A stretch of DNA of 64,000 nucleotides, from contig NZ_CP108054.1 of NCBI RefSeq assembly GCF_036173125.1, forward strand, positions 9,617,501-9,681,500, read 5' to 3'. Shown here one piece after another: positions 8,243 to 16,687 of the stretch (positions within the stretch are counted from its first letter, which is position 1; each line of letters begins with the position of its first letter). Below the pieces are notes generated by a model. That model was given only the letters and a program-made list of their open reading frames with translations. It was not told the DNA's origin and ran no database searches. This stretch comes from Streptomyces sp. NBC_00286. Lineage in GTDB: Bacteria > Actinomycetota > Actinomycetes > Streptomycetales > Streptomycetaceae. Both the position numbers and the translations under genes were made by a program.

Positions 8243-9403
8243 ATGACCACACTTGCCGCCAGTTGGCTGCCGCTCAGTCCCGGCGAGCGTGCCGTGGCCA
8301 TCGAGGTACTCACCCACGGCCCGCTGTCGCGCAGCGAACTCGCGCGGCGGCTCGACCTCTCCGCGGGCAGCGTCACCCGGCTGACGAAGCCGCTCATCGA
8401 GTCGGGCCTGCTGGTCGAGGTCGCCGAGGGCGCCACGCTCGCCGAGGTGCGCCAGGGCCGCCCCTCCCAACCCCTGGACATCGTCGCCGAATCGCGCAGG
8501 TTCGTGGGCTTCAAGATCACGCAGGACATGGTGTACGGCGTCGTCACCACGCTCAGGAGCGACATCGTGGCCCGCCGCGACCGTCCGCTCGCCGGCCTCG
8601 ACCCGGATGAAATCGTCGACGTACTACGGGAGTTGACGGACGAGTTCGCGCGCGACTTCCCAGGCCTCGCGGGGATCGGGATCGGCCTGGGCGGCCGTGC
8701 CCACGACCGGTCCGTCGTCGACGAGTCGGCCTTCCTCGACTGGCACGACGTGCCCCTGGGGCGACTCGTCGAAGAGCGCACCGGGCTGCCCGTCGTCGTC
8801 GAGAACGATGTGGCCGCGCTCGTCGAGGCCGAGAGCTGGTTCGGCGCAGGCCGGGGCCTCGAACGGTTCGCGGTCCTCACCATCGGCGCGGGCATCGGGT
8901 ACGCCCTGGTGATCGGCGGCAAGCGCGTCGCGACCGCGGAGGACGGAGTGGGCTACGGCCGCTTCTGGATCGTGAACCCCAACGGCCCGCTCACCCCTGA
9001 CGGCCAACGCGGCAGCGCTGTCTCCCTGTTGACGATCCCCAACATCCGCTACCAGGTCCAGGCCGCCACCGGCCAGGACCTGTCGTACGACGAGATCCTC
9101 ACCCTCGCTGCCGCAGGTGACCCCATGCCCTCCCGCGTCATCGACGAGGCGGCCCGCGCCCTCGGCACCCTTGTCGCGCAGATCGCCAACTTCGCCATGC
9201 CCCAGAAGATCCTCCTCGCCGGCGAGGGTGTGGGCCTGGTCGATGTGGCGGCCCCGGTGATCGAGGAGACCATCCGCGCCAACCGCCACCCTCGGGCTGA
9301 GCCGGTCAACCTCGAGACCAAGGTGTCCGACTTCCACGACTGGGCACGCGGAGCGGCCGTACTGGCGATCCAGGTGCTGGTGCTCGGGGGCGTCGAAGCG
9401 TGA
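8243..9403 (+). CDS. ROK-family transcriptional regulator
   Basis: 386 residues. The N-terminal winged helix (about 10-75) reads LSRSELARRLDLSAGSVTRL, a MarR-like HTH. The ROK sugar-kinase-like domain follows: GIGIGLGGRAHD, VVVENDVAALVEAE, and LTIGAGIGYALVIGG for nucleotide or sugar binding. The usual CxCGxxGCxE zinc motif is not evident after the GVGYGRFWIVNPNG segment, so this is likely a non-zinc variant. A GGGAGG site precedes the ATG at 8243. It is divergent from the Gfo/ABC operon and very probably represses it until the sugar or its phosphate binds. Confidence 0.88.
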   Translation: MTTLAASWLPLSPGERAVAIEVLTHGPLSRSELARRLDLSAGSVTRLTKPLIESGLLVEVAEGATLAEVRQGRPSQPLDIVAESRRFVGFKITQDMVYGVVTTLRSDIVARRDRPLAGLDPDEIVDVLRELTDEFARDFPGLAGIGIGLGGRAHDRSVVDESAFLDWHDVPLGRLVEERTGLPVVVENDVAALVEAESWFGAGRGLERFAVLTIGAGIGYALVIGGKRVATAEDGVGYGRFWIVNPNGPLTPDGQRGSAVSLLTIPNIRYQVQAATGQDLSYDEILTLAAAGDPMPSRVIDEAARALGTLVAQIANFAMPQKILLAGEGVGLVDVAAPVIEETIRANRHPRAEPVNLETKVSDFHDWARGAAVLAIQVLVLGGVEA

Positions 9404-9421
9404 GGTCAGGGCACCGAAGCC

Positions 9422-9437
9422 GCTACTTGCGAGTAGC
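9422..9437. terminator. Short hairpin after the ROK gene
   Basis: GCTACT-TGCG-AGTAGC is a perfect 6-bp stem with a tetraloop, 19 bases after the ROK stop. It is short, so it is only a possible terminator. Confidence 0.3.
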
Positions 9438-9482
9438 CGTGCTGACAGCGACCACTCACCTGGCCTTCACAGAGAGGCCCGT

Positions 9483-9782
9483 ATGATTCACGCTATGTCC
9501 ACCACTCCACATCGTGCTCCGAACGCCGGCGGGCGCTCGGCCGCCGAGGTCAACGAGGAGATCCGCGCCCTGTGGCTGCGGACCGGTGGCACGCTCAGCG
9601 GCGAGCAGCGGCAGGAGTACCAGCGGCTGGTGCTGGAGTGGGCCGCCGCCTACGAACGCGCCTCGCAGACCCCGCAGTCCGCCGAGCGCTCGTCGCACGC
9701 TCCGCAGTCCGCTGAGTGCTCTTCGCTCACCCCGGAGTCCGCGCGGTCCCACCCGCCCGCGGACTCGCGGGAAGCGGCTTGA
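9483..9782 (+). CDS. Small hypothetical protein with a Ser-rich repeated tail
   Basis: 99 residues. A GAGAGG site lies just before ATG 9483; a second Met is at 9495. The first part is a predicted helical segment (RSAAEVNEEIRALWL, EQRQEYQRLVLEWAAAYERA). The tail contains three copies of a P-[QE]-S-A unit (TPQSAERSS, APQSAECSS, TPESARS). No known domain is recognised. Codon use fits a real gene and the protein is cytoplasmic. It sits between the ROK gene and a convergent sugar transporter operon, with no evident link to either. Confidence 0.55.
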   Translation: MIHAMSTTPHRAPNAGGRSAAEVNEEIRALWLRTGGTLSGEQRQEYQRLVLEWAAAYERASQTPQSAERSSHAPQSAECSSLTPESARSHPPADSREAA

Positions 9783-9830
9783 CCGGGCGGCCCGCCGCCT
9801 GTCTCCTCTCCGCCTCGTCACCCCGCTTCG

Positions 9831-10670
9831 TCATCCCTTCATCGCCCCCTGAAGCAGCCCCACGATGAAGCTGCGCTGGAAGATCACGAACAGGACCAGG
9901 ATCGGCAGCATCACGATGATCGTGCCCGCCGCCAGTGTGGGGATGTCCGTGGTGTTCTGACCCACGAAGAAGCCGAGACCCGCCGGGGCGGTGTGCCGGG
10001 TGGTGTCCTGGATGAGGACCAGCACCAGCAGGAACTGCTTCCACGACCACATGAAGACGAGCAGACCGAGCGTCGTGAGGGACGGCCGGGCCAGCGGGAG
10101 CAGAATCCGCAGCAGGATCGTGGCCGGCGAGGCGCCGTCGATCCGGGCCGCCTCAACCAGCGACTGAGGCGTGGACTGGAAGTGCGTACGCATCCAGAAC
10201 ACGCTGAACGGGAGGAACAGCGCGATCTCCACCAGGATCACGCCCAGGAACGAGTTGGTCAGACCGAGGCCCCGAAGGTCGAAGTAGAGCGGGACCACGA
10301 TCAGTTCGACCGGGATGGTGAGGCCGGCGATGAAGAAGGCCGCGACCGCGTTGCCGCCCGGCAGCCGCATCGTGCCCAGCGCGTAGCCCGCCAGCGTGGC
10401 GAGCACCAGCGAGGCGGGGACGACACCGACGGCGATGATGAGGCTGTGCCGGATCAGGTCGGAGAACCCGGCCACCGACCACGCCTGCTCGTAGTTGGCC
10501 CAGCTCCACCGCTCCGGCCAGGTCAGCCCCACCACCGGTGTGCCCGCAGGCTGCACGGAGGCGAGGAAAACGCTGAGGAACGGGAGCACGACGGCGATCG
10601 CCATGACCGTGAGAAGCGCGTAGCCGGACCAGCGTTCCGAACGCGGGGCGGTGCTCACGTCGCCGCTCAT
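9831..10670 (-). CDS. Carbohydrate ABC transporter permease (MalG type)
   Basis: 279 residues and about six membrane helices (GYALLTVMAIAVVLPFLSVF first). The EAA loop is SLVEAARIDGASPATILLRI. Its start (10670) overlaps the stop of the upstream MalF-type gene (10667) by an ATGA-type overlap, so translation is probably coupled. It is the last gene of the second sugar ABC operon in the window, which again lacks an ATPase. Confidence 0.9.
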   Translation of the reverse strand: MSGDVSTAPRSERWSGYALLTVMAIAVVLPFLSVFLASVQPAGTPVVGLTWPERWSWANYEQAWSVAGFSDLIRHSLIIAVGVVPASLVLATLAGYALGTMRLPGGNAVAAFFIAGLTIPVELIVVPLYFDLRGLGLTNSFLGVILVEIALFLPFSVFWMRTHFQSTPQSLVEAARIDGASPATILLRILLPLARPSLTTLGLLVFMWSWKQFLLVLVLIQDTTRHTAPAGLGFFVGQNTTDIPTLAAGTIIVMLPILVLFVIFQRSFIVGLLQGAMKG

Positions 10671-11566
10671 GTCTCAGTCCTCGACAGACGGTTGATGAGA
10701 TAGACGATCGCGAGAATCAGCAGGCCGAGGACGACGGCCAGCGCCGCGGCGAGTCCCACCTTGCCCTCGGAGAACGCCAGCCGGTACACGAGAAGGCCGG
10801 GAACGGTCGTCTGCTCGCCGGGGCCGCCGTTCGTCGTCACGTACACGATGTCGAAGCTGGCCAGCGCGGCCACCGTCGTCACCGTCATGGCCACGGCCAG
10901 CTCGCCGCGCAGATGCGGCAGGGTGACCGACACGAACTCCCGGACCGGGCCCGCCCCGTCGATCCGGGCCGCCTCGTACAGGTTGGGGTCCACCTTCTGC
11001 ACCCCGCTGAGGAACAGCATCATGCACAGGCCGCTCAGCACCCAGGTGCCGACCAGGCCCACGGCGATCAGCGCGGCGCCGAAGTCACCCAGCCACGCCC
11101 GCGTCACCCCGTCCAGGCCGACCGCGCCGAACGCCTGGTTCACCAGCCCGTCGTCCCCGTACAGCCAGCGCCAGGTGACACCCACCGCGACGAGCGGGAT
11201 GACCTGCGGCAGCATGAACAGGAAGCGGTACGCCCCCATGCCGGGGCGCCGGTAGCGGGCCAGCAGCCCGGTCATCGCCAGGCCGAGCACGATGGGGATG
11301 AACGAGAAGAACACCACCAGCACCAGGGCGTTGAACACGGACCGGCGCAGTACGGAGTCCTGGAGGATCTCCAGGTAGTTGCCGAGGCCGACCCACTCGC
11401 CCAGCGTGACGCCGTCCCACTCGAACAGCGACAGATACGCCGTGTGCAGGGCGGGCAGCACCGCGAAGGCGACGTAGACGAGGAATGCGGGCAGCACGTA
11501 CACATAGCCGCGCCACGGACTTCGCCCGCGGGTGCCCGGAGGCCGGACCGGCGGCCTACTCGGCAT
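10667..11566 (-). CDS. Carbohydrate ABC transporter permease (MalF type)
   Basis: 299 residues from ATG 11566 (MPSRPPVRPP), which has GGAGGAA upstream; longer in-frame reading up to 11707 lies inside the binding-protein gene and is not credible. About six membrane segments start at YVYVLPAFLVYVAFAVLPAL. The EAA loop is LYEAARIDGAGPVREFVSVT. The start overlaps the end of the binding-protein gene by 11 bases, and the stop overlaps the next permease, giving a tightly coupled operon: binding protein, MalF, MalG. Confidence 0.9.
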   Translation of the reverse strand: MPSRPPVRPPGTRGRSPWRGYVYVLPAFLVYVAFAVLPALHTAYLSLFEWDGVTLGEWVGLGNYLEILQDSVLRRSVFNALVLVVFFSFIPIVLGLAMTGLLARYRRPGMGAYRFLFMLPQVIPLVAVGVTWRWLYGDDGLVNQAFGAVGLDGVTRAWLGDFGAALIAVGLVGTWVLSGLCMMLFLSGVQKVDPNLYEAARIDGAGPVREFVSVTLPHLRGELAVAMTVTTVAALASFDIVYVTTNGGPGEQTTVPGLLVYRLAFSEGKVGLAAALAVVLGLLILAIVYLINRLSRTET

Positions 11567-12902
11567 GGTGTTCCTCCCACTCGTCCTGAAGTGAGTCGAG
11601 GTAGTCCGCGGGCTCGACACGATCCGCGATGAGCTTCTGCACTCCGGAGCGCAGCCGGTCGAGCATGGCGGGCGCGGCGAAGTCGGGGAACGTCGTGATC
11701 CCGTCATCGCCTACGGCCTTCCGATGGCCCTCCGCGACATCGGCGAGCACGCCTTCCGGCTTCGCGACGGCCTCTGGGTTGGGCGGCAGGAAACCGTTGT
11801 CACTGATGATCTGGCCGGCCTCCGGCGTGGTCAGGAAGTCGAGGAACGCGCCTGCCGCCTCAGGGTGTTCGGTCCGCGACGAGACGGCGTAGGCGACGCT
11901 GAAGCCCGAGGCCACCGTGGGATCGCCGGCATCCTCGCCCGGCATCGGGAAGAAGCCGACGTTGTCTGCCATGGTGGTCGCCAGCTGCCCGGCCGCCCAG
12001 TTGCCGTTGATCAGGAAGACGCTGTCGCCCTGGGCGAACTGGGCGGTGGAGTCGATCTGCGCGGTGCCGTTGGCGGACTCGTTGTAATACCCCTTACGGC
12101 CCCACTCGACGACGAGCTCGCTGGCGGTGAGCCCGGCCTCGTTCTCGACGGTGGCGCCCTTGCTGCCGTTGACCCAGTCCCAGTAATCGTCCGTGGGCAT
12201 GGTCTGGTTGAGGAGCGCGGCCCACAGGTGCAGGCCTCCGGTGTCCAGGCCGCCGACGCCCAGCGGCGTCAGTCCCGCGTCCTTCGCGGCGGCAAGCTGG
12301 TCCTCGAACTCGGCCAGGGTCCTGGGCGGACCGTCGATCCCGGCCTTCTCGGCAAGCTCCTTGTTGTAGTAGATACCGGTCATCGAGAGACCGGCCGGGA
12401 CCCCGAACAGGGCCCGCCCGCCGGTGGCTTCGCTCTGCTGCCCCGCCGTGAGCTGATCGAGGCTGACCGGAGGAATGGACTCGTCCCAGCCGTACGCCTC
12501 CCGGTACGGCGCCAGGTCCAGGATGTGGCCGTCCTCAGCGAGGTCGGTCATCCCGACCGCGTACTGCGCGATGTCGGGGGCGGAGTCGGAGGTCATGGTG
12601 AGCTTGAGGTTCTGCACGTAGTCGGTGAACGTCTTGTACTGCGGCTCCACGCTGATCCCGGGATGGCCCTTCTCGAATGCGGCGATCAGCGCGTCCACCA
12701 TCGGCGGGGCGTCGGCGAACTGGATCCGCAGAGTGACGTCGCCCTCCGGCACGGCGGTCGAGGACGGAACGCTGCGCGGCCCCTCGACCGTGGCCGCACT
12801 CCCGGGAGTCAGGGCATCGCAGGCGGCGAGCGGCAGCGTGAGGGCGAGGGCGCAGGCCGCCCGGGCGATACGAGGACGTAAGCGCCGCGTGCTCTTCATC
12901 AT
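11556..12902 (-). CDS. Sugar ABC transporter substrate-binding lipoprotein
   Basis: 448 residues. AAGGAGG precedes two adjacent ATG codons (12902 and 12899). The N-terminus is a lipoprotein signal (KSTRRLRPRIARAACALAL, lipobox PLAAC). The mature protein has the family-1 binding pattern: VTLRIQFADAPPMVDALIAAFEKG, SAPDIAQYAV, GVPAGLSMTGIYYNKEL, and FLINGNWAAGQLA. It is first in an operon with two permeases. No regulator lies nearby; the clpP3-like gene is divergent from it. Confidence 0.9.
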   Translation of the reverse strand: MMKSTRRLRPRIARAACALALTLPLAACDALTPGSAATVEGPRSVPSSTAVPEGDVTLRIQFADAPPMVDALIAAFEKGHPGISVEPQYKTFTDYVQNLKLTMTSDSAPDIAQYAVGMTDLAEDGHILDLAPYREAYGWDESIPPVSLDQLTAGQQSEATGGRALFGVPAGLSMTGIYYNKELAEKAGIDGPPRTLAEFEDQLAAAKDAGLTPLGVGGLDTGGLHLWAALLNQTMPTDDYWDWVNGSKGATVENEAGLTASELVVEWGRKGYYNESANGTAQIDSTAQFAQGDSVFLINGNWAAGQLATTMADNVGFFPMPGEDAGDPTVASGFSVAYAVSSRTEHPEAAGAFLDFLTTPEAGQIISDNGFLPPNPEAVAKPEGVLADVAEGHRKAVGDDGITTFPDFAAPAMLDRLRSGVQKLIADRVEPADYLDSLQDEWEEHHAE

Positions 12903-13053
12903 CGGCCTCCTTGCGTGGTCTCGTCGGGCGGACCGGTGCGTCAACCCCCTTCGGAGGCGCTGGCTGGGAGTCGCTGACGTGGCTGTGGACCGTACCAAAG
13001 GGGCATGCGGCTGCCCAGACCCCCGGGTGGGATAGCGCTCCAAGTAGCAGGAG

Positions 13054-13064
13054 CTGCCCGGCAG
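13054..13064. promoter_or_regulatory. Small palindrome in the clpP3-side control region
   Basis: CTGCC-C-GGCAG is a perfect 11-base dyad 19 bases upstream of the motif shared with popR (13083). TTGACC follows directly at 13065-13070 and could be a -35 element; no good -10 was found at 16-18 bases. Confidence 0.3.
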
Positions 13065-13082
13065 TTGACCGGCACCGCTCGC

Positions 13083-13100
13083 TCTGCTGTCGGCGAATCT
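13083..13100 (+). promoter_or_regulatory. Motif shared by the clpP3 and popR control regions (copy 1)
   Basis: TCTGCTGTCGGCGAATCT lies 91 bases before the clpP3-like start and matches 16 of 18 bases with 14970-14987, 46 bases before the popR-like start. It pairs TCTGCY with GGCGAA half-sites, in keeping with what I recall of PopR/ClgR boxes. It is most likely the activator site of the operon. Confidence 0.6.
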
Positions 13101-13190
13101 GCTGCGGGCCGAGATCCCTTACGTCACGCCTCACCTCGGGCCGAGGGTGGAAGCACCGCGGCAATGCGGCAGTCACCACAAGGAGGAGCG

Positions 13191-13862
13191 ATGGCACCGC
13201 TCAGCACCGGCCGGTCCCTGGCGACCGGCTGGTCCCCAGCACTGACACCCCGAGCCGAGGAGGGCGACACACCTCCGTCACGGTTCGACGACCACCTGGC
13301 CGCCCAACTCCTCGGCCAGCGCATCGTGTTCCTCGGCACCCAGGTCGACGAGGTCTCCGCGAACCGGGTCTGCGCCCAACTGCTCGTCCTGTCCGCCGAG
13401 GACCCGCGCACCGACATCAGCCTCTACATCAACAGCCCGGGCGGATCCGTGAACGCGGGCCTGGCGATCTACGACACGATGCGGCTGATCCCCAACGATG
13501 TCGCCACCCTCGCCATGGGCTTCGCCGCGAGCATGGGGCAGTTCCTGCTCACCGTCGGAACGCCCGGCAAGCGCTATGCGCTGCCCAACGCGCGGATCAT
13601 GATGCACCAGCCCTCGGGCGGCATCGGCGGAAGCACCGCCGACATCCAAATCCAGGCGGAGAACCTCGAGTTCACCAAGAAGACCGTCGAACGGATCACC
13701 GCCGAGCACACCGGCCAGAGCGCGGAGACGATCGCCCGGGACGGCGACCGCGACCGCTGGTTCACGGCCGAGCAGGCACGGGAGTACGGAATGGTCGACC
13801 GCGTCGTCGAGTCCCTCGACGACGTGCGCCCTGCCACCTCGAAGCGACGGATGGGACTCTGA
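13191..13862 (+). CDS. clpP3: ATP-dependent Clp protease proteolytic subunit (ClpP3-like)
   Basis: 223 residues from ATG 13191 with AGGAGG at 13181. The ClpP fold is intact: [30 protein letters not shown], catalytic Ser114 in GFAASMGQF, His139 in IMMHQP, Asp184 in IARDGDRD. It forms the chamber of the Clp protease with a Clp ATPase in the cytoplasm. One base separates it from a second clpP-like gene, and a PopR-like regulator is convergent after that. This matches the conditional clpP3-clpP4 operon known from Streptomyces, which is activated by PopR. The symbol rests on this context. Confidence 0.85.
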   Translation: MAPLSTGRSLATGWSPALTPRAEEGDTPPSRFDDHLAAQLLGQRIVFLGTQVDEVSANRVCAQLLVLSAEDPRTDISLYINSPGGSVNAGLAIYDTMRLIPNDVATLAMGFAASMGQFLLTVGTPGKRYALPNARIMMHQPSGGIGGSTADIQIQAENLEFTKKTVERITAEHTGQSAETIARDGDRDRWFTAEQAREYGMVDRVVESLDDVRPATSKRRMGL

Positions 13863-13863
13863 C

Positions 13864-14469
13864 ATGAGCCAGTACACGATCCCCAACGTCGTCGAACGCA
13901 CCCCGCAGGGAGAGCGCGCGTACGACATCTACAGCAAGCTGCTCGCCGAGCGGATCATCTTCCTCGGCACCGAGATCGACGACGGCGTCGCCAACGTCGT
14001 CATCGCCCAGCTGCTCCACCTGGAGTCGTCGGCTCCCGAGCAGGAGATCTCCGTCTACATCAACTCGCCCGGCGGCTCGAACACTTCGCTGATGGCGATC
14101 TACGACACGATGCGCTACGTCAACGCGCCCATCTCGACGTGCTGCGTCGGGCAGGCCGCCTCGACAGCGGCGGTGCTCCTGGCCGGGGGAGACGCCGGAC
14201 GGCGGTTCGTCCTGGAGCACGCCCGGGTGCTGCTCGGCCAGCCCGCGAGCGGCGGCGCCCGGGGAACGGCCGCCGACCTCAGCATCCAGGCCAAGGAGAT
14301 GATGCGCATCCGTTCCCAGGTCGAGGAAGTGTTGTCCCTGCACACGCATCACTCCGTGGAGACCCTGCGCGCGGACATGGACCGCGACAAGGTGTTCACG
14401 GCGCAGGAGGCCGTGGCGTACGGGCTCGCGGACGAGGTGCTCAGCAGGCGGATGCTGGCGGCGGCGTAA
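13864..14469 (+). CDS. clpP4: ClpP-family subunit lacking the catalytic His (ClpP4-like)
   Basis: 201 residues. The fold matches ClpP ([32 protein letters not shown]), with Ser100 in [11 protein letters not shown] and Asp171 in RADMDRD. The position of the catalytic His (HQP in ClpP3) reads [10 protein letters not shown], so Gly125 replaces it. On its own it should not have a working Ser-His-Asp triad and may serve as a structural partner for ClpP3 in a mixed ring. It starts one base after the clpP3-like stop and is surely co-translated. Whether the His loss is general in Streptomyces ClpP4 needs an alignment. Confidence 0.85.
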   Translation: MSQYTIPNVVERTPQGERAYDIYSKLLAERIIFLGTEIDDGVANVVIAQLLHLESSAPEQEISVYINSPGGSNTSLMAIYDTMRYVNAPISTCCVGQAASTAAVLLAGGDAGRRFVLEHARVLLGQPASGGARGTAADLSIQAKEMMRIRSQVEEVLSLHTHHSVETLRADMDRDKVFTAQEAVAYGLADEVLSRRMLAAA

Positions 14470-14489
14470 CGGAGCCGGTGCGCTCGGGC

Positions 14490-14924
14490 TCAGGCCGCGA
14501 GAAGACGTACCTCGCCGAACCGCGACTGCGCCTGGGTGGGCCGGTGCCCGTGGCGGGACCTGAGCGGCCGGGCCGGCCGGACGAGTTGGCGATGGGCGCG
14601 GGCCAGCAGGTCGGCGAGGCCGAGTCCGAGGGCGTGGGCGGCGGCCGCGAGGACCTCGGACGAGGCCTCCTTGCGGCCGCGCTCCAACTCGGAGAGGTAC
14701 GGCATCGAGATCCGCGCCGCGTCGGCGACGTCCTTGAGCGTACGTTCCTGAGCGAGCCGTTCACGTCGCAGGACATCACCCACGACGTCCCGCCACAGCG
14801 GCTCCTTGCGCGCCGGCTCGGCGGGCACAGCAGGAGCGGGCACAGCGGGATCCGCCGGCTCCGCCGGTACCGGTCGCGGTCGCAGGGGAATGACGCGGGC
14901 TTCTTCGGGCGCGTGGCTGCTCAC
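14490..14924 (-). CDS. popR: XRE-family regulator, PopR/ClgR-like
   Basis: 144 residues. A Pro/Ala-rich N-terminus leads to an XRE helix-turn-helix at about 48-105 (VGDVLRRERLAQERTLKDVA, ISMPYLSELERGRKEAS). The C-terminus is EVRLLAA. PopR and ClgR of Streptomyces are known to be ClpP substrates recognised through a terminal Ala-Ala, which this protein has. It is convergent with clpP4 (20 bases between stops) and shares an 18-base motif with the clpP3 control region. Role: activator of clpP3-clpP4, removed by Clp protease. Confidence 0.82.
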   Translation of the reverse strand: MSSHAPEEARVIPLRPRPVPAEPADPAVPAPAVPAEPARKEPLWRDVVGDVLRRERLAQERTLKDVADAARISMPYLSELERGRKEASSEVLAAAAHALGLGLADLLARAHRQLVRPARPLRSRHGHRPTQAQSRFGEVRLLAA

Positions 14925-14969
14925 CGCTCCAGCCTAGGAGCGTGACGCGTGACGGGAAGGGGAACGCGT

Positions 14970-14987
14970 TCTGCCCTCGGCGAATCT
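14970..14987 (+). promoter_or_regulatory. Motif shared by the clpP3 and popR control regions (copy 2)
   Basis: TCTGCCCTCGGCGAATCT, 46 bases upstream of the popR-like start (on the opposite strand relative to that gene). It is identical to copy 1 except for two adjacent bases. A site here suggests popR regulates itself or is controlled with the protease genes. Confidence 0.55.
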
Positions 14988-15078
14988 TGAACGTCCCGCC
15001 ACCACGTCTCGTATCTCCTGGCACAACCGGTCCCTCTCGAGGCCCAACTGCAGGCCCAAGTCCAGGAAGGAAACCACG

Positions 15079-15510
15079 GTGACGAGATCCCGCCTCCGCC
15101 CCCTGTGCATCGTCGCGGCGGCCTTGTCGACCACCCTGCTCGTGGGGTGTGCGGCCGACTCGGCGGAACCGGCGAGCAAGCCGAGCCAGAGTACGGCTTC
15201 CCGGGCTCCGGTGGCGGCGCCGGCGAAGGTCGAGGTCATCGCGTCACTGTCGGACTGCAAGCCGAAGATCCGCATCGAGGCGGACCAACTGCGCGAAGGC
15301 GTCTGCCGAACCGAGCGCGGCAACTGGACCATCACCACGTTCCCGCAGGAGAAGTACAAGGAGACCTGGCTGGATGCCGCCGCCGTGTACGGCGGTACGT
15401 ACCTCGTGGGCCCGCAGTGGGCGATCGGCGGCGCCAAGCCCGCGCTCCTGAAGAAGCTGCGCGCCGATGTCGGCGGGGAACTGCGGAAGTTGAGCGGCAC
15501 CAGCGGGTAG
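15079..15510 (+). CDS. Hypothetical secreted lipoprotein
   Basis: 143 residues from GTG 15079, preceded by AGGAAGG. The signal peptide (RSRLRPLCIVAAALSTTLL) ends in lipobox LLVGC, Cys at about 24. A Ser/Ala linker and a compact domain follow with two Cys (SDCKPKIRI, EGVCRTERGNWTI) that may form a disulfide. The end segment is VYGGTYLVGPQWAIGG. No family recognised. It is divergent from popR and convergent with the cation efflux gene. Confidence 0.75.
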   Translation: MTRSRLRPLCIVAAALSTTLLVGCAADSAEPASKPSQSTASRAPVAAPAKVEVIASLSDCKPKIRIEADQLREGVCRTERGNWTITTFPQEKYKETWLDAAAVYGGTYLVGPQWAIGGAKPALLKKLRADVGGELRKLSGTSG

Positions 15511-15529
15511 TCGTCCGGGCCGTAGCCGG

Positions 15530-16534
15530 TCAGTGGGGGTGCGGCTCGTCGCGGTGGACGGGGCCGTGCGGCCGCTCGCAGTGGGCGTCGTCGAAGGCGC
15601 CGGCACGGACTTCGAGGAGTTCCGCGGGCGCATGGTCGACCTGCAGCGTGGTGTGGCTGATCCCGTAGTCGCTGTGCAGGGTCCGCTCCAGCTCCCGGCG
15701 CACGGTGTGGCAGTCCGCGCCGGGGTCGACCAGGATGTGCGCGGACAGGGCGGGCTGCCCCGAGGTGATGGTCCATACATGCAGGTCGTGCACCTCGGTC
15801 ACGGTGCTGTGCGCGACGAGCCGGTCCCCGATGGTGTCCGGATCGAGGTGCGCGGGAGCCGCTTCCAGGAAGATCCGCCCGGACTCGCGTACGAGCCCGT
15901 AGCCCGCCTTGACCATGAGGGCCACCACGACCAGGGTGGCGATCGCGTCGGCCCGCGCGAACCCGGTGAGCAGCACGATCAGACCGGCGACCGCGGTGCC
16001 GATGAACGCGAACAGGTCGTTGAGGATGTGCTGGTAGGCGCCCTCGACGTTGAGCGAGCTGCGGTTGGCCTTCGAGATGCACCAGGCCGCCGCGATGTTC
16101 ACCACGATCCCGGCGAGGGCTGTGGCGAGCACCAGCCCGCCTTCGACCTCGGGCGGATCGATCAGGCGGTGCACGGCCTCGTACGCCAGCCACGCGCCGA
16201 GCAGCAGCAGCGTGAGCCCGTTGGCCTGCGCGGACAGGATCTCGGCCCGCTTGAGACCGTAGGTGAAACCGCCGCGGGCCGGGCGCGCGGCCAGCCGCAT
16301 CGCGATCAGCGCCAGCACGATGGACACGGCGTCCGTGAGCATGTGCGCCGCGTCCGAGATCAGGGCGAGCGACTGGGCGACGATGCCGATGACGACCTCG
16401 ATCGCCATGAACGAGGCGATCAGTGTCAGCGCGATCCCGAGCCAGCGGCGGTCCGCGTCCGCGGCCACTCCGTGCGCGTGCCCCTCGTGCCCGGCGGCCC
16501 CGCCCGGCCCGTGTGCATGCTGCGCGCTGCTCAT
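15530..16534 (-). CDS. Cation diffusion facilitator (CzcD/ZitB-type metal efflux)
   Basis: 334 residues. A His-rich N-terminus (HAHGPGGAAGHEGHAHG) precedes six membrane helices. The CDF metal site is visible in helix 2 (LISDAAHMLTDA: His and Asp) and in helix 5 (IAAAWCISKANRS region preceding the GAYQHILNDLFA motif with His and Asp). The cytoplasmic C-terminal domain contains VTEVHDLHVWTITSGQPALS. It exports Zn2+ or similar divalent cations against protons. A small inverted repeat lies upstream at 16619-16635. The last 20 residues are again His/Pro-rich. Confidence 0.9.
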   Translation of the reverse strand: MSSAQHAHGPGGAAGHEGHAHGVAADADRRWLGIALTLIASFMAIEVVIGIVAQSLALISDAAHMLTDAVSIVLALIAMRLAARPARGGFTYGLKRAEILSAQANGLTLLLLGAWLAYEAVHRLIDPPEVEGGLVLATALAGIVVNIAAAWCISKANRSSLNVEGAYQHILNDLFAFIGTAVAGLIVLLTGFARADAIATLVVVALMVKAGYGLVRESGRIFLEAAPAHLDPDTIGDRLVAHSTVTEVHDLHVWTITSGQPALSAHILVDPGADCHTVRRELERTLHSDYGISHTTLQVDHAPAELLEVRAGAFDDAHCERPHGPVHRDEPHPH

Positions 16535-16618
16535 CTTTTGTACCCCCTCGATTCAATGGCTGACTCACGCAGTGAAGCGCACCTTGCGGAGATCGGCAAA
16601 GGCTGCATCGGTGACCGT

Positions 16619-16635
16619 TGTCATCATCGATAACA
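16619..16635. promoter_or_regulatory. Inverted repeat upstream of the cation efflux gene
   Basis: TGTCATC-ATC-GATAACA (6 of 7 arm bases pair) lies 85 bases before the efflux gene start. It is AT-richer than its surroundings and could bind a metal-responsive repressor; no regulator gene is adjacent. Confidence 0.3.
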
Positions 16636-16687
16636 GGCCTCTGACCTGCGTAGATGCAAATCGGTGGATGCGGTCGTTGTGATGCGG

